From positions 1 to 47,567 of the forward strand of contig NZ_BONC01000063.1 of the NCBI RefSeq assembly GCF_016862515.1: 47,567 bases of DNA, in the 5' to 3' direction. The position numbers and the translations under genes are program-made. The stretch is from Asanoa iriomotensis (GTDB taxonomy: Bacteria > Actinomycetota > Actinomycetes > Mycobacteriales > Micromonosporaceae). The notes below the pieces were generated by a model that searched no databases, had not been told where the DNA came from, and worked only from the letters and a program-made list of their open reading frames with translations. Within the stretch, counting starts at the first letter, position 1. Each line of letters starts with the position of its first letter. Shown in pieces: positions 28,531 to 37,103 of the stretch.

Positions 28531-29514
28531 GTGCCGCGCCTCGTCGTCTCCGGGCCGGATCTCGGCCGGATCCGGTTCGCGGTCCTGCCGTTCCAGGAGA
28601 CGCTGAAGGCCGCCCGCGGTCTGGGTCTGCGGCAGGCGCCGCCGGGGCTGGCCGCGTGGCGGCACACCGCGCGCCGGATCCTGCCCCCGGCGGCCGCGCC
28701 CGCGGTGGCGCTGTGTTCGGCCCATCCGCGCCACATGCCGGATTTCCTGACACCGGAGCCGCCCGGCGTCGCGCGCAGCTTCGCCGACGAGCTCGGCGCC
28801 GCGCTCGACGATCCGGCCGCGCCGGTCTCCGCCGACACGGCCGCGTTCGGCGCCGTCGTGCGTACACCCATGAAGGTCGTCGACGACCTGGTGGCGCATC
28901 CGGACCGCGGGCGACGCGCGCTGGCGACGTCGTTCGTGGCCCTGCACCGCGCCCTGCTGGCCGAGGACTGGCCTCGGTTGCACGCGCAGCTCGCGGCCGA
29001 CGTGGCGCATCGCGCGCGGCTCTCGGCCAGGCACGGCGTCGAGGCGATGCTGGCGACGCTGCACCCCGAGCTGGTGCGCTGGCATTACCCATTCCTGGAG
29101 TACGCGGGCCCGCCCGAGCCCGACTACCCGCTCAACGGGCGGGGGCTGGTGCTCGTGCCGAGCATGTTCCTCACCGACGGCGTGCACCGGCAGCTCAACG
29201 ACCGGCAACAGCCGATGCTCTTCTACCCGGCCCGCACGGCCGCGGCGTTCTGGCAGGACCCGCGCGCCCTCGGCGGGCGCCTGGCCGACCCGATCGGCGC
29301 CCGGCGGGCCGCGGTGCTGCGGATCCTCGCGACCAGACCGGGTTGCGGCACCGGCGACGTGGCGGCGGCACTGGGCGTCGCGCCCTCGACCGCCTCGGCC
29401 CACGTCGCCCACCTGCGCCGCGCGGGCCTGGTGACGACGCAGCGCGAGGCCCGCCGTTCCCGGCATGAGCCCACACCGCTGGGCTGGCAGCTGCTGGACA
29501 CCTTCATCGCCTAG
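28531..29514 (+). CDS. ArsR-like winged-helix transcriptional regulator
   Basis: A 327-aa protein. The last 75 residues are an ArsR-type winged helix (RRAAVLRILATRPGCGTGDVAAALGVAPSTASAHVAHLRRAGLVTTQREARRSRHEPTPLG with a recognition helix around STASAHV). The long N-terminal region (LPFQETLKAARGLG, HPELVRWHYPFLEY) is the DUF5937-like part common in actinobacterial members; its ligand is unknown. GTG at 28531 follows TATCGT (28519-28524) by 6 nt, so it is leaderless. Its stop overlaps that of the convergent ridA-type gene by 4 bp. The 173-bp gap to the M14 gene holds both promoters and nothing else I see. Confidence 0.85.
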   Translation: MPRLVVSGPDLGRIRFAVLPFQETLKAARGLGLRQAPPGLAAWRHTARRILPPAAAPAVALCSAHPRHMPDFLTPEPPGVARSFADELGAALDDPAAPVSADTAAFGAVVRTPMKVVDDLVAHPDRGRRALATSFVALHRALLAEDWPRLHAQLAADVAHRARLSARHGVEAMLATLHPELVRWHYPFLEYAGPPEPDYPLNGRGLVLVPSMFLTDGVHRQLNDRQQPMLFYPARTAAAFWQDPRALGGRLADPIGARRAAVLRILATRPGCGTGDVAAALGVAPSTASAHVAHLRRAGLVTTQREARRSRHEPTPLGWQLLDTFIA

Positions 29515-29900
29515 TCGACGGCGACCGCCTCGATCTCCAGGAGCCATTCCGGGGCGTAGATGTCCGTGATGATGATGGTGATCGCGGGGCGGTGGTCACC
29601 GAGGACCTCGTGGCGGATGCGGCCGTTCTCCTCGCGGTAGGCGCGGTCGGACAGATAGGTCGTCACCTTGGCGAGGTTCTCGACGCCCATGCCGGCCTCC
29701 GCGAGAACGGCCAGGACGTTGCGCCAGGTGAGCCGACACTGGTCACCGAAGTCGGTCGGGACGACGCCTTGCTCGGCCCAGGGCACCTGCCCGCTGACGA
29801 AAACGGTCCGGCGGGCACCGGTGACCAGAGTGCCGTGGGTGTAGGCGCCGGTCCGCTCGGGAAGGATCGGGGGGTTGAGCTGCTCGATCTCGTAGGTCAT
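29511..29900 (-). CDS. RidA family protein (YjgF/YER057c/UK114)
   Basis: A 129-aa protein with the RidA fold: VFVSGQVPW, the central CRLTWRNVLAVLAEAGMGVENLAKVTTYLSDR and RPAITIIITDIYAPEWLLEIEAVAV. RidA deaminates reactive enamine/imine intermediates from PLP enzymes. The invariant Arg of true RidA (usual context ...R.T...V..L) is not obvious here, so it may belong to a neighbouring Rid subfamily. ATG at 29900 follows TAGCGT (29909-29914, minus strand) by 8 nt. Confidence 0.85.
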   Translation of the reverse strand: MTYEIEQLNPPILPERTGAYTHGTLVTGARRTVFVSGQVPWAEQGVVPTDFGDQCRLTWRNVLAVLAEAGMGVENLAKVTTYLSDRAYREENGRIRHEVLGDHRPAITIIITDIYAPEWLLEIEAVAVD

Positions 29901-29973
29901 GGCGGCCGACGCTAGGCGCACGGCCGACGCACACGCGAACGTTTCGCCGGATCACCGAACCGTCGAAGGGCGC

Positions 29974-30990
29974 TCAGATGCGCGGGGGTCCCGTCGAGCC
30001 ACGGACGACGAGTTGGGTGGGCACGGTGACGCCGCCCGTCGTGGGCTCGCCGGCCAATAGGGACAGCAGCATGCGGCCGGCGAGTCTGCCCTGCTCGTGC
30101 ACCGGTTGCGCGACCGTGGTGAGGTCCGCGAGCTCGGCCATCGGGTGGTCGTCGATGCCGATCACCGACATGTCCTCCGGGATCCGCAGGCCGGCCCGCC
30201 GCAGGGTGCGGACGGCGCCGAGGGCCACCTCGTCCGAGTGGGCGTAGACGGCCGTCGGCGGCTCGCGCAGGCTCAGCAACCGGGACATCGCGTCGGCGCC
30301 GGCGAGACCGCCCCAGGGGATCGTGACCACCAGGTCGGGGTCGGTGGGCAGGCCGGCTTCGCGCAGCGCCACCTCGTAGGCCCGGGTGCGCCCCGGCGCG
30401 GCCGGCCAGCCCGGCTCCGCCGGGTCGACGGCGGCGATCATGCCGATCCGGCGGTGCCTCAGGAACAACAGATGGTCGACGGCCTGGCGCCCGGCGGACA
30501 GGTCGTCGATGGCGACATACGGATAGTTCTCGACCTGGCCGCCGGCCGCGACGATGTGGACGCCCATGAGTTCGAGCCGGTCGCGCTCCTCGTCGCGGAT
30601 CGGCATGCCGAGCACGACCACGGCGTCGACCTTGCGGCGGGCCGGCAGCCGCTGGAAGAAGTCGCGCCGGTCCTCGGCGTCGCCGACGTGGTAGAGCAGC
30701 ACGTCGAGGCCGGCGTCGCGGAGCACCCACTCCAGGCCCTCCAGCAACGTCGCGAAGAACCAGCGTGCGATGTGCGGCACGACCACCGCGACCCGGCCGG
30801 TGACGCCACCGGCCAGGCGGGACGCCTCCGGCGAGATCACATAGGACAGCTGCTCGGCAGCCGCCAGTACGCGGGCGCGCGTCTGCGAAGCCACGTGCGG
30901 GTGGTTGCTCAGGGCGCGTGAGGCCGTGGCCATCGAGACGCCGGCGCGGCGCGCGACATCGGCCATGTTGACTTTCTCGTGCAACGCCAC
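29974..30990 (-). CDS. LacI family transcriptional regulator of the sugar importer operon
   Basis: A 338-aa regulator. Residues 8-30 are the LacI helix-turn-helix (NMADVARRAGVSMATASRALSNH), with the hinge helix near RLAGGV. The periplasmic-binding-like domain follows, with VAVVVPHIARWFFATLLEGLEWVLRD and GIDDHPMAELADLTTVAQPV. GTG at 30990 follows TACGCT (30998-31003, minus strand) by 7 nt. A GGAAGCGTTTCC operator at 31014-31025 lies in its own promoter, and a second copy lies before the divergent importer genes. It is the likely sugar-responsive repressor of both. Confidence 0.9.
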   Translation of the reverse strand: MALHEKVNMADVARRAGVSMATASRALSNHPHVASQTRARVLAAAEQLSYVISPEASRLAGGVTGRVAVVVPHIARWFFATLLEGLEWVLRDAGLDVLLYHVGDAEDRRDFFQRLPARRKVDAVVVLGMPIRDEERDRLELMGVHIVAAGGQVENYPYVAIDDLSAGRQAVDHLLFLRHRRIGMIAAVDPAEPGWPAAPGRTRAYEVALREAGLPTDPDLVVTIPWGGLAGADAMSRLLSLREPPTAVYAHSDEVALGAVRTLRRAGLRIPEDMSVIGIDDHPMAELADLTTVAQPVHEQGRLAGRMLLSLLAGEPTTGGVTVPTQLVVRGSTGPPRI

Positions 30991-31013
30991 GGCGTTGAGC
31001 GTAGCAAAATCAT

Positions 31014-31025
31014 GGAAGCGTTTCC
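31014..31025. promoter_or_regulatory. LacI-type operator O1
   Basis: GGAAGCGTTTCC, a near-palindrome with central CG typical of LacI-family sites. It lies just upstream of the -10 element of the lacI-type gene, where its -35 region would be. Confidence 0.7.
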
Positions 31026-31091
31026 GAGGTAACAATCGCTGCACAAAGCGACTATTGACATGAGACGCAGATCACATCGAGGCTTGTTTCC

Positions 31092-31103
31092 GCAAGCGTT
31101 TCC
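31092..31103. promoter_or_regulatory. LacI-type operator O2
   Basis: GCAAGCGTTTCC matches O1 at 11 of 12 bases. It lies 36 bp upstream of the importer operon start, downstream of a TTGACA (31055-31060) that may be the -35 element. The O1-O2 centre distance is 78 bp, so looping is possible. Confidence 0.7.
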
Positions 31104-31138
31104 AAGGCGTGCACCTTCACCGCAGAAGGGATGGCACC

Positions 31139-32446
31139 GTGGTCAGACACCGACCTCACCGGCGGGTGGCCGGCTCTGCTCTCGTCCTGTTCGCCGCGGC
31201 CTGCGCCCTCTCCGGATGCGGCGGCGGTGAGGGTGGGGCGACCTCGCTGACCTACTACATCGCCGACGCGGCGCAGGCGGACGTGGCCGCGCGCTGCGCG
31301 ACCGAGTCCGGCGGGGCGTACACCTTCGACATCCAGCGGTTGCCGAACAACGCAGCCGGCGGCCGGGAGCAGTTGTTGCGCCGGCTGGCCGCGGAGGACC
31401 GCTCGATGGACATCGTGAGCGTCGACCCGCCGTTCATGGCGGAGTTCGCCAACGCCGGGTTCCTGCGCGCGTTCACCGACCAGGAACGGCAGGAGTTCTC
31501 GGACGGGGTGCTCGAAGGCCCGCTCAAGCAGTCGACGTTCCGCGACACGCTCTACTCCGCACCGCTCTACGGCAACACCCAACTGCTCTGGTACCGCAAG
31601 TCCGTGCTGCAGAAGGCCGGCGTGGACCCGTCGGCCGGCCCGGTCACCTGGGACCAGCTCATCGAAGGTGCGAGCCGCGCCGGCGTGACCGTGGCCGCGC
31701 AGGGACGCCGCAACGAGAGCCTCATGGTCTGGGTCAACGCCCTCGTCGCGTCGGCCGGCGGCTCGATCCTGCAGCCCGGCTCCGAGAACGTGCCCGCCGA
31801 CCAGGTCGAGGCCGGGCTGGACAGTCCAGCCGGCGCCGCGGCCGCCCGGATCATGCACGAGCTCGCGGTCTCGCCGGCCGCACCCGCCGGCTTCAGCACG
31901 GCCGGTGAGGAGGACTCCCGTGCCGCGTTCCAGGCCGCGACCGGCGGGTTCATGGTCAACTGGCCGTACGTCTGGGCCGCCATGGACGCGGGCATCGAAG
32001 AGGGTTCGCTGCCGGCGAACTTCAAGGACGACGTCGGGTGGGCCGCCTATCCCCGCGTCGACGCGGGCACCGAGAGCGCGTCCCCGTCCGGTGGTCTCGG
32101 CCTGTCGATCAGCGCGTTCAGCCGCAAGCAGGACCTGGCGGTGGAGGCCATCCGGTGCCTGGCCGACGAGCGGAGCCAGAAGGAGTTCATGATCTCCGCC
32201 GGCAACCCGGCCGCCCTCGGGTCGGTCTTCGACGACCCCGACATCCGCGCGAAGTTCCCGATGGCCGACCAGATCCGCACCGGCCTCGACGCGGCGACGC
32301 CGCGACCGGTCAGCCCCTACTACGGCGACGTGACCGGTGCGATCCAGACCGCCTTCCACCCGCCGGACTCGCTCTCCCCCGAGACCACGCCGCGAGCGGC
32401 CAACGACCTTCTCGAGGCGGTCCTGTCCAACGAGAGACTGATCTAG
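31139..32446 (+). CDS. lpqY: Sugar ABC transporter solute-binding lipoprotein (LpqY-like)
   Basis: A 435-aa solute-binding lipoprotein. GTG at 31139 is chosen because GAAGGGA lies about 8 nt upstream. The signal peptide is VAGSALVLFAAACALSGC, with lipidated Cys27. The mature protein has the LpqY-like features LTYYIADAAQ, LPNNAAGGREQLLRRLAAEDRSMDIVSVDPPFMAEFANAGF, SAPLYGNTQLLWYRKSVL and MVNWPYVW. LpqY is the trehalose receptor of mycobacteria. The order lpqY-permease-permease-ATPase also matches lpqY-sugABC. Trehalose or another alpha-glucoside is the likely substrate; specificity is inferred. Confidence 0.8.
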   Translation: MVRHRPHRRVAGSALVLFAAACALSGCGGGEGGATSLTYYIADAAQADVAARCATESGGAYTFDIQRLPNNAAGGREQLLRRLAAEDRSMDIVSVDPPFMAEFANAGFLRAFTDQERQEFSDGVLEGPLKQSTFRDTLYSAPLYGNTQLLWYRKSVLQKAGVDPSAGPVTWDQLIEGASRAGVTVAAQGRRNESLMVWVNALVASAGGSILQPGSENVPADQVEAGLDSPAGAAAARIMHELAVSPAAPAGFSTAGEEDSRAAFQAATGGFMVNWPYVWAAMDAGIEEGSLPANFKDDVGWAAYPRVDAGTESASPSGGLGLSISAFSRKQDLAVEAIRCLADERSQKEFMISAGNPAALGSVFDDPDIRAKFPMADQIRTGLDAATPRPVSPYYGDVTGAIQTAFHPPDSLSPETTPRAANDLLEAVLSNERLI

Positions 32447-32454
32447 GAGCGGCC

Positions 32455-33408
32455 ATGAGCACGACGATTCCCGCCGCACCGCCGAGCACACCCGCGCGCA
32501 CGCGCCCGCACCGCCGAGCTCCCGTCACCGACCGCGCCCGGAAGGAGCGGAACCTCGGCTGGCTGCTGGCCGGACCGGCGTTCATCGCGATGGTCGCGGT
32601 CACCGGATACCCGATCCTCAACGCCGTCTGGCTGTCGCTGTTCGACTACCGCCTGACCGATCCGGCGGGGCGGGACTTCGTCGCCCTCGGCAACTACGTG
32701 ACGATCCTGACCGACGGGCTGTTCTGGAAGCAGTTCGGTGTCACCTCGCTGATCACCGTGGTGACCGTGTCGGCCGAGCTCGTGCTCGGTTTCGCGCTCG
32801 CCATGGTCATGCACCGCGCGCTCTACCTGCGCACGGCGCTGCGCACCGCGATCCTCGTCCCGTACGGCATCATCACGGTCGTCTCCGCCTACGCCTGGGC
32901 GTACGGGTTCAGCAACACCTACGGCTTCGTCAACGGGCTGTTCGGCCTCGGCGACTACGACTGGTTCGGCGGCACCTGGTCCGCCCTGTTCACGGTCTGC
33001 GTCGCCGAGATCTGGAAGACCACGCCGTTCATGTCGCTGCTGCTGCTGGCCGGCCTGGCCCAGATCCCCGACGACTACCTCGAGGCGGCGAAGGTCGACG
33101 GCGCCACGGCCTGGCAGCGCGTCAAGCGGGTGATCCTGCCCAATATGAAAGCGGCCATCATGGTGGCGCTGCTGTTCCGCACGCTCGACGCGTTCCGCAT
33201 CTTCGACAGCGTCTTCATCATGACGGCCGGCGCTCAGGGCACCGAAACCCTGTCGTTCCTCGCGTACCGGCAGACGATCAGCCGGGTGATGGTCGGCCTG
33301 GGCTCGGCGGTCAGCGTCATCCTCGCCGTTCTCGTCGTCCTCATCGCGGTGATGTTCGTGAAGGTCTTCAAGACCGACCTGTCGCAGCAGAGGGGTGATC
33401 GCAAGTGA
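32455..33408 (+). CDS. sugA: Sugar ABC transporter permease (SugA-like)
   Basis: A 317-aa MalF/SugA-type inner membrane permease with about six helices: LGWLLAGPAFIAMVAVTGYPILNAVWLSL, then VTSLITVVTVSAELVLGFALAMVM, ILVPYGIITVVSAYAWAYG, SALFTVCVAEIWKTTPFMSLLLL, and two at the C-terminus. The cytoplasmic EAA loop, where the ATPase docks, is EAAKVDGATAWQRVKRVILP at residues 210-229. Nine bases after the lpqY stop with AGGAG between, and overlapping the next permease gene by 4 nt. Confidence 0.88.
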   Translation: MSTTIPAAPPSTPARTRPHRRAPVTDRARKERNLGWLLAGPAFIAMVAVTGYPILNAVWLSLFDYRLTDPAGRDFVALGNYVTILTDGLFWKQFGVTSLITVVTVSAELVLGFALAMVMHRALYLRTALRTAILVPYGIITVVSAYAWAYGFSNTYGFVNGLFGLGDYDWFGGTWSALFTVCVAEIWKTTPFMSLLLLAGLAQIPDDYLEAAKVDGATAWQRVKRVILPNMKAAIMVALLFRTLDAFRIFDSVFIMTAGAQGTETLSFLAYRQTISRVMVGLGSAVSVILAVLVVLIAVMFVKVFKTDLSQQRGDRK

Positions 33409-34236
33409 AGACCAGCCGCAGGACCCAGGTGTTCTGGATCGTCGGCGCGATCCTCATCATCGCGTACGCCATCATCCCGGTGCTCTGGATCGTGTCGCTC
33501 TCGTTCAAGGAGGGCGACGACATCACCAACAAGTCGTTCCTGCCCACGGTGTGGAGCTGGGAGAACTACCGCACGGTCTTCGCCTCCGACCTGTTCACCA
33601 CGGCGTTGCGCAACTCGGTCGGCATGTCGCTGATCGCCACGACCATCTCGGTGGTGCTGGCCACCCTGGCGGCCTACGCGATCTCCCGGTTGAACTTCCC
33701 CGGGAAGCGACTGGTGCTCGGCGTCGCGCTGGCGATCACCGTTTTCCCGGTCATCGCGATCGCCACCCCGCTGTTCAACCTCTGGCGGACCATCGGCCTG
33801 TACGACACGTGGCTCGGCCTGATCATCCCGTACCTGTCGTACTCGCTGCCGCTGTCGGTCTATGTCCTCGCCGCCTTCTTCCGCGAGATCCCGTGGGAGA
33901 TGGAGCAGGCCGCCCAGGTCGACGGCGCCACCGCCTGGCAGGCGTTCCGCCGGGTCATCGTCCCGCTCGCCGCCCCGGGCGTGTTCACCGCGGCGATCCT
34001 CACCTTCTTCGCCGTCTGGAACGACTTCGTCTTCGGCATCACGCTGACCTCCAGCGAGGCCGCCCGACCCGTACCCGCCGCGCTCGCCTTCTTCCAGGGC
34101 GCTTCGCAGTTCTCGCAGCCGACCGCGCCCATCGCGGCCGCCGCCGTGGTCGTCACCATCCCGGGTGGTCGTCCTCGTGCTGCTGTTCCAACGGAAGATC
34201 GTCGCCGGTCTCACCAACGGCGCCGTCAAGGGCTGA
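33405..34236 (+). pseudogene. sugB: Sugar ABC transporter permease (SugB-like), interrupted by a one-base frameshift
   Basis: A MalG/SugB-type permease. Residues 1-253 are intact: helices VFWIVGAILIIAYAIIPVLWIVSL and SVGMSLIATTISVVLATLAAYAI, then LPLSVYVLAAFF, and the EAA loop QAAQVDGATAWQAFRRVIVP. At 34163-34165 there is a GGG where GG is expected; removing one G restores the last 23 residues (VVVLVLLFQRKIVAGL and on) and the stop at 34234-34236, right before the RBS of sugC, for a 276-aa protein. As read, translation runs on in the wrong frame far into sugC, to 34859. It may be a sequencing error in a G run or a real loss of the last helix. GTG start overlaps the sugA stop by 4 nt. Confidence 0.85.
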
Positions 34237-34248
34237 AAGGAACTCGGC

Positions 34249-35493
34249 ATGGCAGCCATCGAGATGCGCAACATCGTCAAGGAGTACGGCGACGGCTTCA
34301 AGGCGGTCAACGACGTCAGCCTGGACATCGCGGACGGCGAGTTCATGATCCTCGTCGGGCCGTCCGGCTGCGGAAAGTCGACCCTGCTCCGCATGATCGT
34401 CGGCCTGGAGGACATCACCTCGGGCGACATGGTGATCGGTGGCGACCGGGTCAACGAGAAGGCGCCGCGCGACCGGAACCTGTCGATGGTGTTCCAGAAC
34501 TACGCGCTCTACCCCCACCTGACCGTGTTCGAGAACATCGCGTTCCCCCTGCGGTTGCAGAAGCGCATCGCGGAGGACGAGGTGCGGCGCCGGGTGCACG
34601 AGGCGGCCGCCATGCTCGAGCTGAACGAGCACCTGGACCGCAAGCCCGCCAACCTCTCCGGCGGCCAGCGCCAGCGGGTGGCGATGGGCCGGGCGATCGT
34701 CCGCCACGTCGACGCGTTCCTGTTCGACGAACCACTGTCCAATCTGGATGCCAAGCTGCGCGGGCAGATGCGCACCGAGATCTCCCGCATGCAGCGCCGG
34801 CTCGGCACCACGACGGTGTACGTGACGCACGACCAGACGGAGGCGATGACCCTCGGTGACCGCGTCGCCGTGCTGCGCCGGGGCTTCCTGCAGCAGGTCG
34901 CCTCACCGCGCGAGCTGTACGAGCAGCCGGTCAACATGTTCGTGGCCGGGTTCATCGGCTCCCCGCCGATGAACTTCCTTCCCGCGGTCGTCGCCGGCAC
35001 GCGGTTGCGACTGCCGTTCCTGGACCTCGACCTGCCGGCCAACGTGGTCGGCAAGGTCGACGACGGGCAACTGCTGATCGCCGGCATGCGGCCGGACCAC
35101 TTCGAGGACGCCCGCCTGCTCGACCCTGCCAAGCGCGACAAGGGCGCGGTGTTTCGGGCCCGGGTCGACGTCACCGAGTGGCTGGGTGACTCGCAGTACG
35201 CGTACATCCCGTTCGAGGCGGGCCCGGAGGTCACCAGGCAGCTCGCCGACCTGGCGGCCGAGTTGGACAGTGAGGCCCTGCGCACGCAGCTGATCGTGAA
35301 GATCGACGCGATGAGCCGGCTCCGTGAGAACCACGAGGGCGAGTTCTGGGCCGACACCCGCCGCATGCACCTGTTCGACCCGCGTACCGGGCAGAACCTC
35401 ACCCGCGACGAGGCCGCCGCGGCCGACCTGGCCCACCTCGAGGAGGAGGACTTCCGGGACCGGATGGACGCGCCCGATGCGGCAGCGCGGTGA
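34249..35493 (+). CDS. sugC: Sugar ABC transporter ATP-binding protein (SugC/MsmK type)
   Basis: A 414-aa ATPase. Walker A GPSGCGKST at residues 37-45, Q-loop Gln83 in VFQNYALYPH, signature LSGGQ at 136-140, Walker B FLFDEP at 157-162 and H-loop in VTHDQTEA. After ARELYEQ-like SPRELYEQPVNMFVAGFIGSPPMN there is the regulatory OB-type domain and a 50-residue acidic tail rich in Asp and Glu. It energises the two permeases above. AAGGA precedes the ATG. The stop overlaps the GTG of the glucosidase gene by 4 nt, so coupled translation is likely. Confidence 0.9.
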   Translation: MAAIEMRNIVKEYGDGFKAVNDVSLDIADGEFMILVGPSGCGKSTLLRMIVGLEDITSGDMVIGGDRVNEKAPRDRNLSMVFQNYALYPHLTVFENIAFPLRLQKRIAEDEVRRRVHEAAAMLELNEHLDRKPANLSGGQRQRVAMGRAIVRHVDAFLFDEPLSNLDAKLRGQMRTEISRMQRRLGTTTVYVTHDQTEAMTLGDRVAVLRRGFLQQVASPRELYEQPVNMFVAGFIGSPPMNFLPAVVAGTRLRLPFLDLDLPANVVGKVDDGQLLIAGMRPDHFEDARLLDPAKRDKGAVFRARVDVTEWLGDSQYAYIPFEAGPEVTRQLADLAAELDSEALRTQLIVKIDAMSRLRENHEGEFWADTRRMHLFDPRTGQNLTRDEAAAADLAHLEEEDFRDRMDAPDAAAR

Positions 35494-37103
35494 CCCCTTG
35501 GTGGCGCCACGCGGTGATCTACCAGGTGTACGTGTGGAGCTTCGCCGACTCCGACGGCGACGGGATCGGTGACCTCCAGGGCGTCCGGTCCCGCCTGCCC
35601 TACCTGCGCGACCTCGGTGTCGACGCCGTGTGGCTCAACCCGTTCTATCCGTCGCCGCAGGCCGACAACGGCTACGACGTGGCCGACTACCGCGACGTCG
35701 ACCCCCGGTTCGGCACGCTGGCCGACGCGGACGCGCTGATTCGCGACGCCCACGCGGTCGGCCTGCGGATCGTCATCGACCTCGTGCCGAACCACACGTC
35801 GTCGCGGCATCCATGGTTTGAGGCGGCGCTGGCGGCTGCGCCCGGCGACCCCGCGCGGGGCCGCTACCTGTTCCGCGACGGGCGCGGCGACGAGCCACCC
35901 AACAACTGGACGAGCAACTTCGGCGGTCGCGCCTGGACCCGCGTGCCGGACGGCCAGTGGTACCTGCACCTGTTCGCGCCGGAGCAGCCGGACCTCGACT
36001 GGACGGCCTCGGAAGTGCGCGAGGAGTTCCACGACATCCTGCGGTTCTGGCTCGACCGGGGTGTCGACGGGTTCCGGATCGACGTCGCGCACGGCCTGGC
36101 GAAGGACCCGGCGATGCCGGACGTGCACGAGTCCGGGGCGATCCATCCACACTGGGACCTCGACGAGGTGCACGACGTCTACCGCGGCTGGCGCCGCGTC
36201 CTGGACGCGTACCCGGGCGACCGGGTCTTCGTCGGCGAGATCTGGGTGCAGAGCGTCGACCGGCTCGCGTTGTATCTGCGCCCCGACGAGTTGCACACCG
36301 CGTTCAACTTCGCTTTCCTGACGGCGTTGTGGGACGCGGCCGCCCTGCGGACGGCGGTCGACGAGAGCATGCGGGCGCTCGAGCGGGTCGGCGCGCCGCC
36401 GACCTGGGTGCTGTCCAACCATGACGTGGTCCGGCACGTCACCCGATACGGCGGCGGCGCTCCAGGCCTCCGGCGCGCCGGCGCCGCCGCCCTGCTCATG
36501 CTCGCCCTGCCCGGCAGCGCCTACGTCTACCAGGGCGAGGAACTGGGCCTGCCGGAGGTCGAGGACCTGCCCGACGGCGTGCGCCGCGACCCGGTCTTCA
36601 CCCGCACCGGCGGCGCCGAGCCAGGACGCGACGGCTGCCGGGTGCCGTTGCCGTGGTCGGGCGCGTCAGCCTCGCTGGGGTTCGGCCCGGGGCAGGCCAG
36701 TTGGCTTCCGCAGCCGCGGGCCTGGGAGGCACTGACGGTCGAGCGCCAGACCACGGACCCAGCGTCGATGCTGAACCTGTACCGCACCGCGCTGGCCCAC
36801 CGCCGCAGCATCCCGGCGCTGGCCTCCGCCGACCTGACCTGGCTGCCCGCACCGCCTGAGGTGCTGGCCTTCCGCCGTGGCACCGACTTCCTCTGCGTGG
36901 TCAACGTCGGAGACGCTCCGGTCCAGGTGCCGACGTCGGCATCGCCGCTGCTGACCAGCGGCCCACCCGCCGCCGACGGCACGCTGCCGGGAGCCACCGC
37001 GGCCTGGTACCGGGAGCCCGCTCAGGGCAGCAGGGCCAGCTTGCCCACGGTGGACCGTGCGCGCAGTTCCTCGAGTGCTTTCGACCCGTCGGCCAGCGGG
37101 TAG
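35490..37103 (+). CDS. GH13 alpha-glucosidase/alpha-amylase family enzyme
   Basis: A 537-aa cytoplasmic glycoside hydrolase. GH13 regions: WWRHAVIYQVYVWSFADSDGDGIGDL near the start, VIDLVPNHTSSRHPWF (His102), DGFRIDVAHGL with nucleophile Asp198, VFVGEIW with acid/base Glu250, and VLSNHDVVRH with Asp312. QGEELGLP is typical of oligo-1,6-glucosidase/alpha-glucosidase relatives. It probably cleaves the imported alpha-glucoside. It begins within the sugC stop (GTGA). The last about 27 residues lack family character: the frame runs 82 bp into the 3' end of the convergent oxidoreductase gene, as if the original stop codon were lost. Confidence 0.9.
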   Translation: MTPWWRHAVIYQVYVWSFADSDGDGIGDLQGVRSRLPYLRDLGVDAVWLNPFYPSPQADNGYDVADYRDVDPRFGTLADADALIRDAHAVGLRIVIDLVPNHTSSRHPWFEAALAAAPGDPARGRYLFRDGRGDEPPNNWTSNFGGRAWTRVPDGQWYLHLFAPEQPDLDWTASEVREEFHDILRFWLDRGVDGFRIDVAHGLAKDPAMPDVHESGAIHPHWDLDEVHDVYRGWRRVLDAYPGDRVFVGEIWVQSVDRLALYLRPDELHTAFNFAFLTALWDAAALRTAVDESMRALERVGAPPTWVLSNHDVVRHVTRYGGGAPGLRRAGAAALLMLALPGSAYVYQGEELGLPEVEDLPDGVRRDPVFTRTGGAEPGRDGCRVPLPWSGASASLGFGPGQASWLPQPRAWEALTVERQTTDPASMLNLYRTALAHRRSIPALASADLTWLPAPPEVLAFRRGTDFLCVVNVGDAPVQVPTSASPLLTSGPPAADGTLPGATAAWYREPAQGSRASLPTVDRARSSSSAFDPSASG

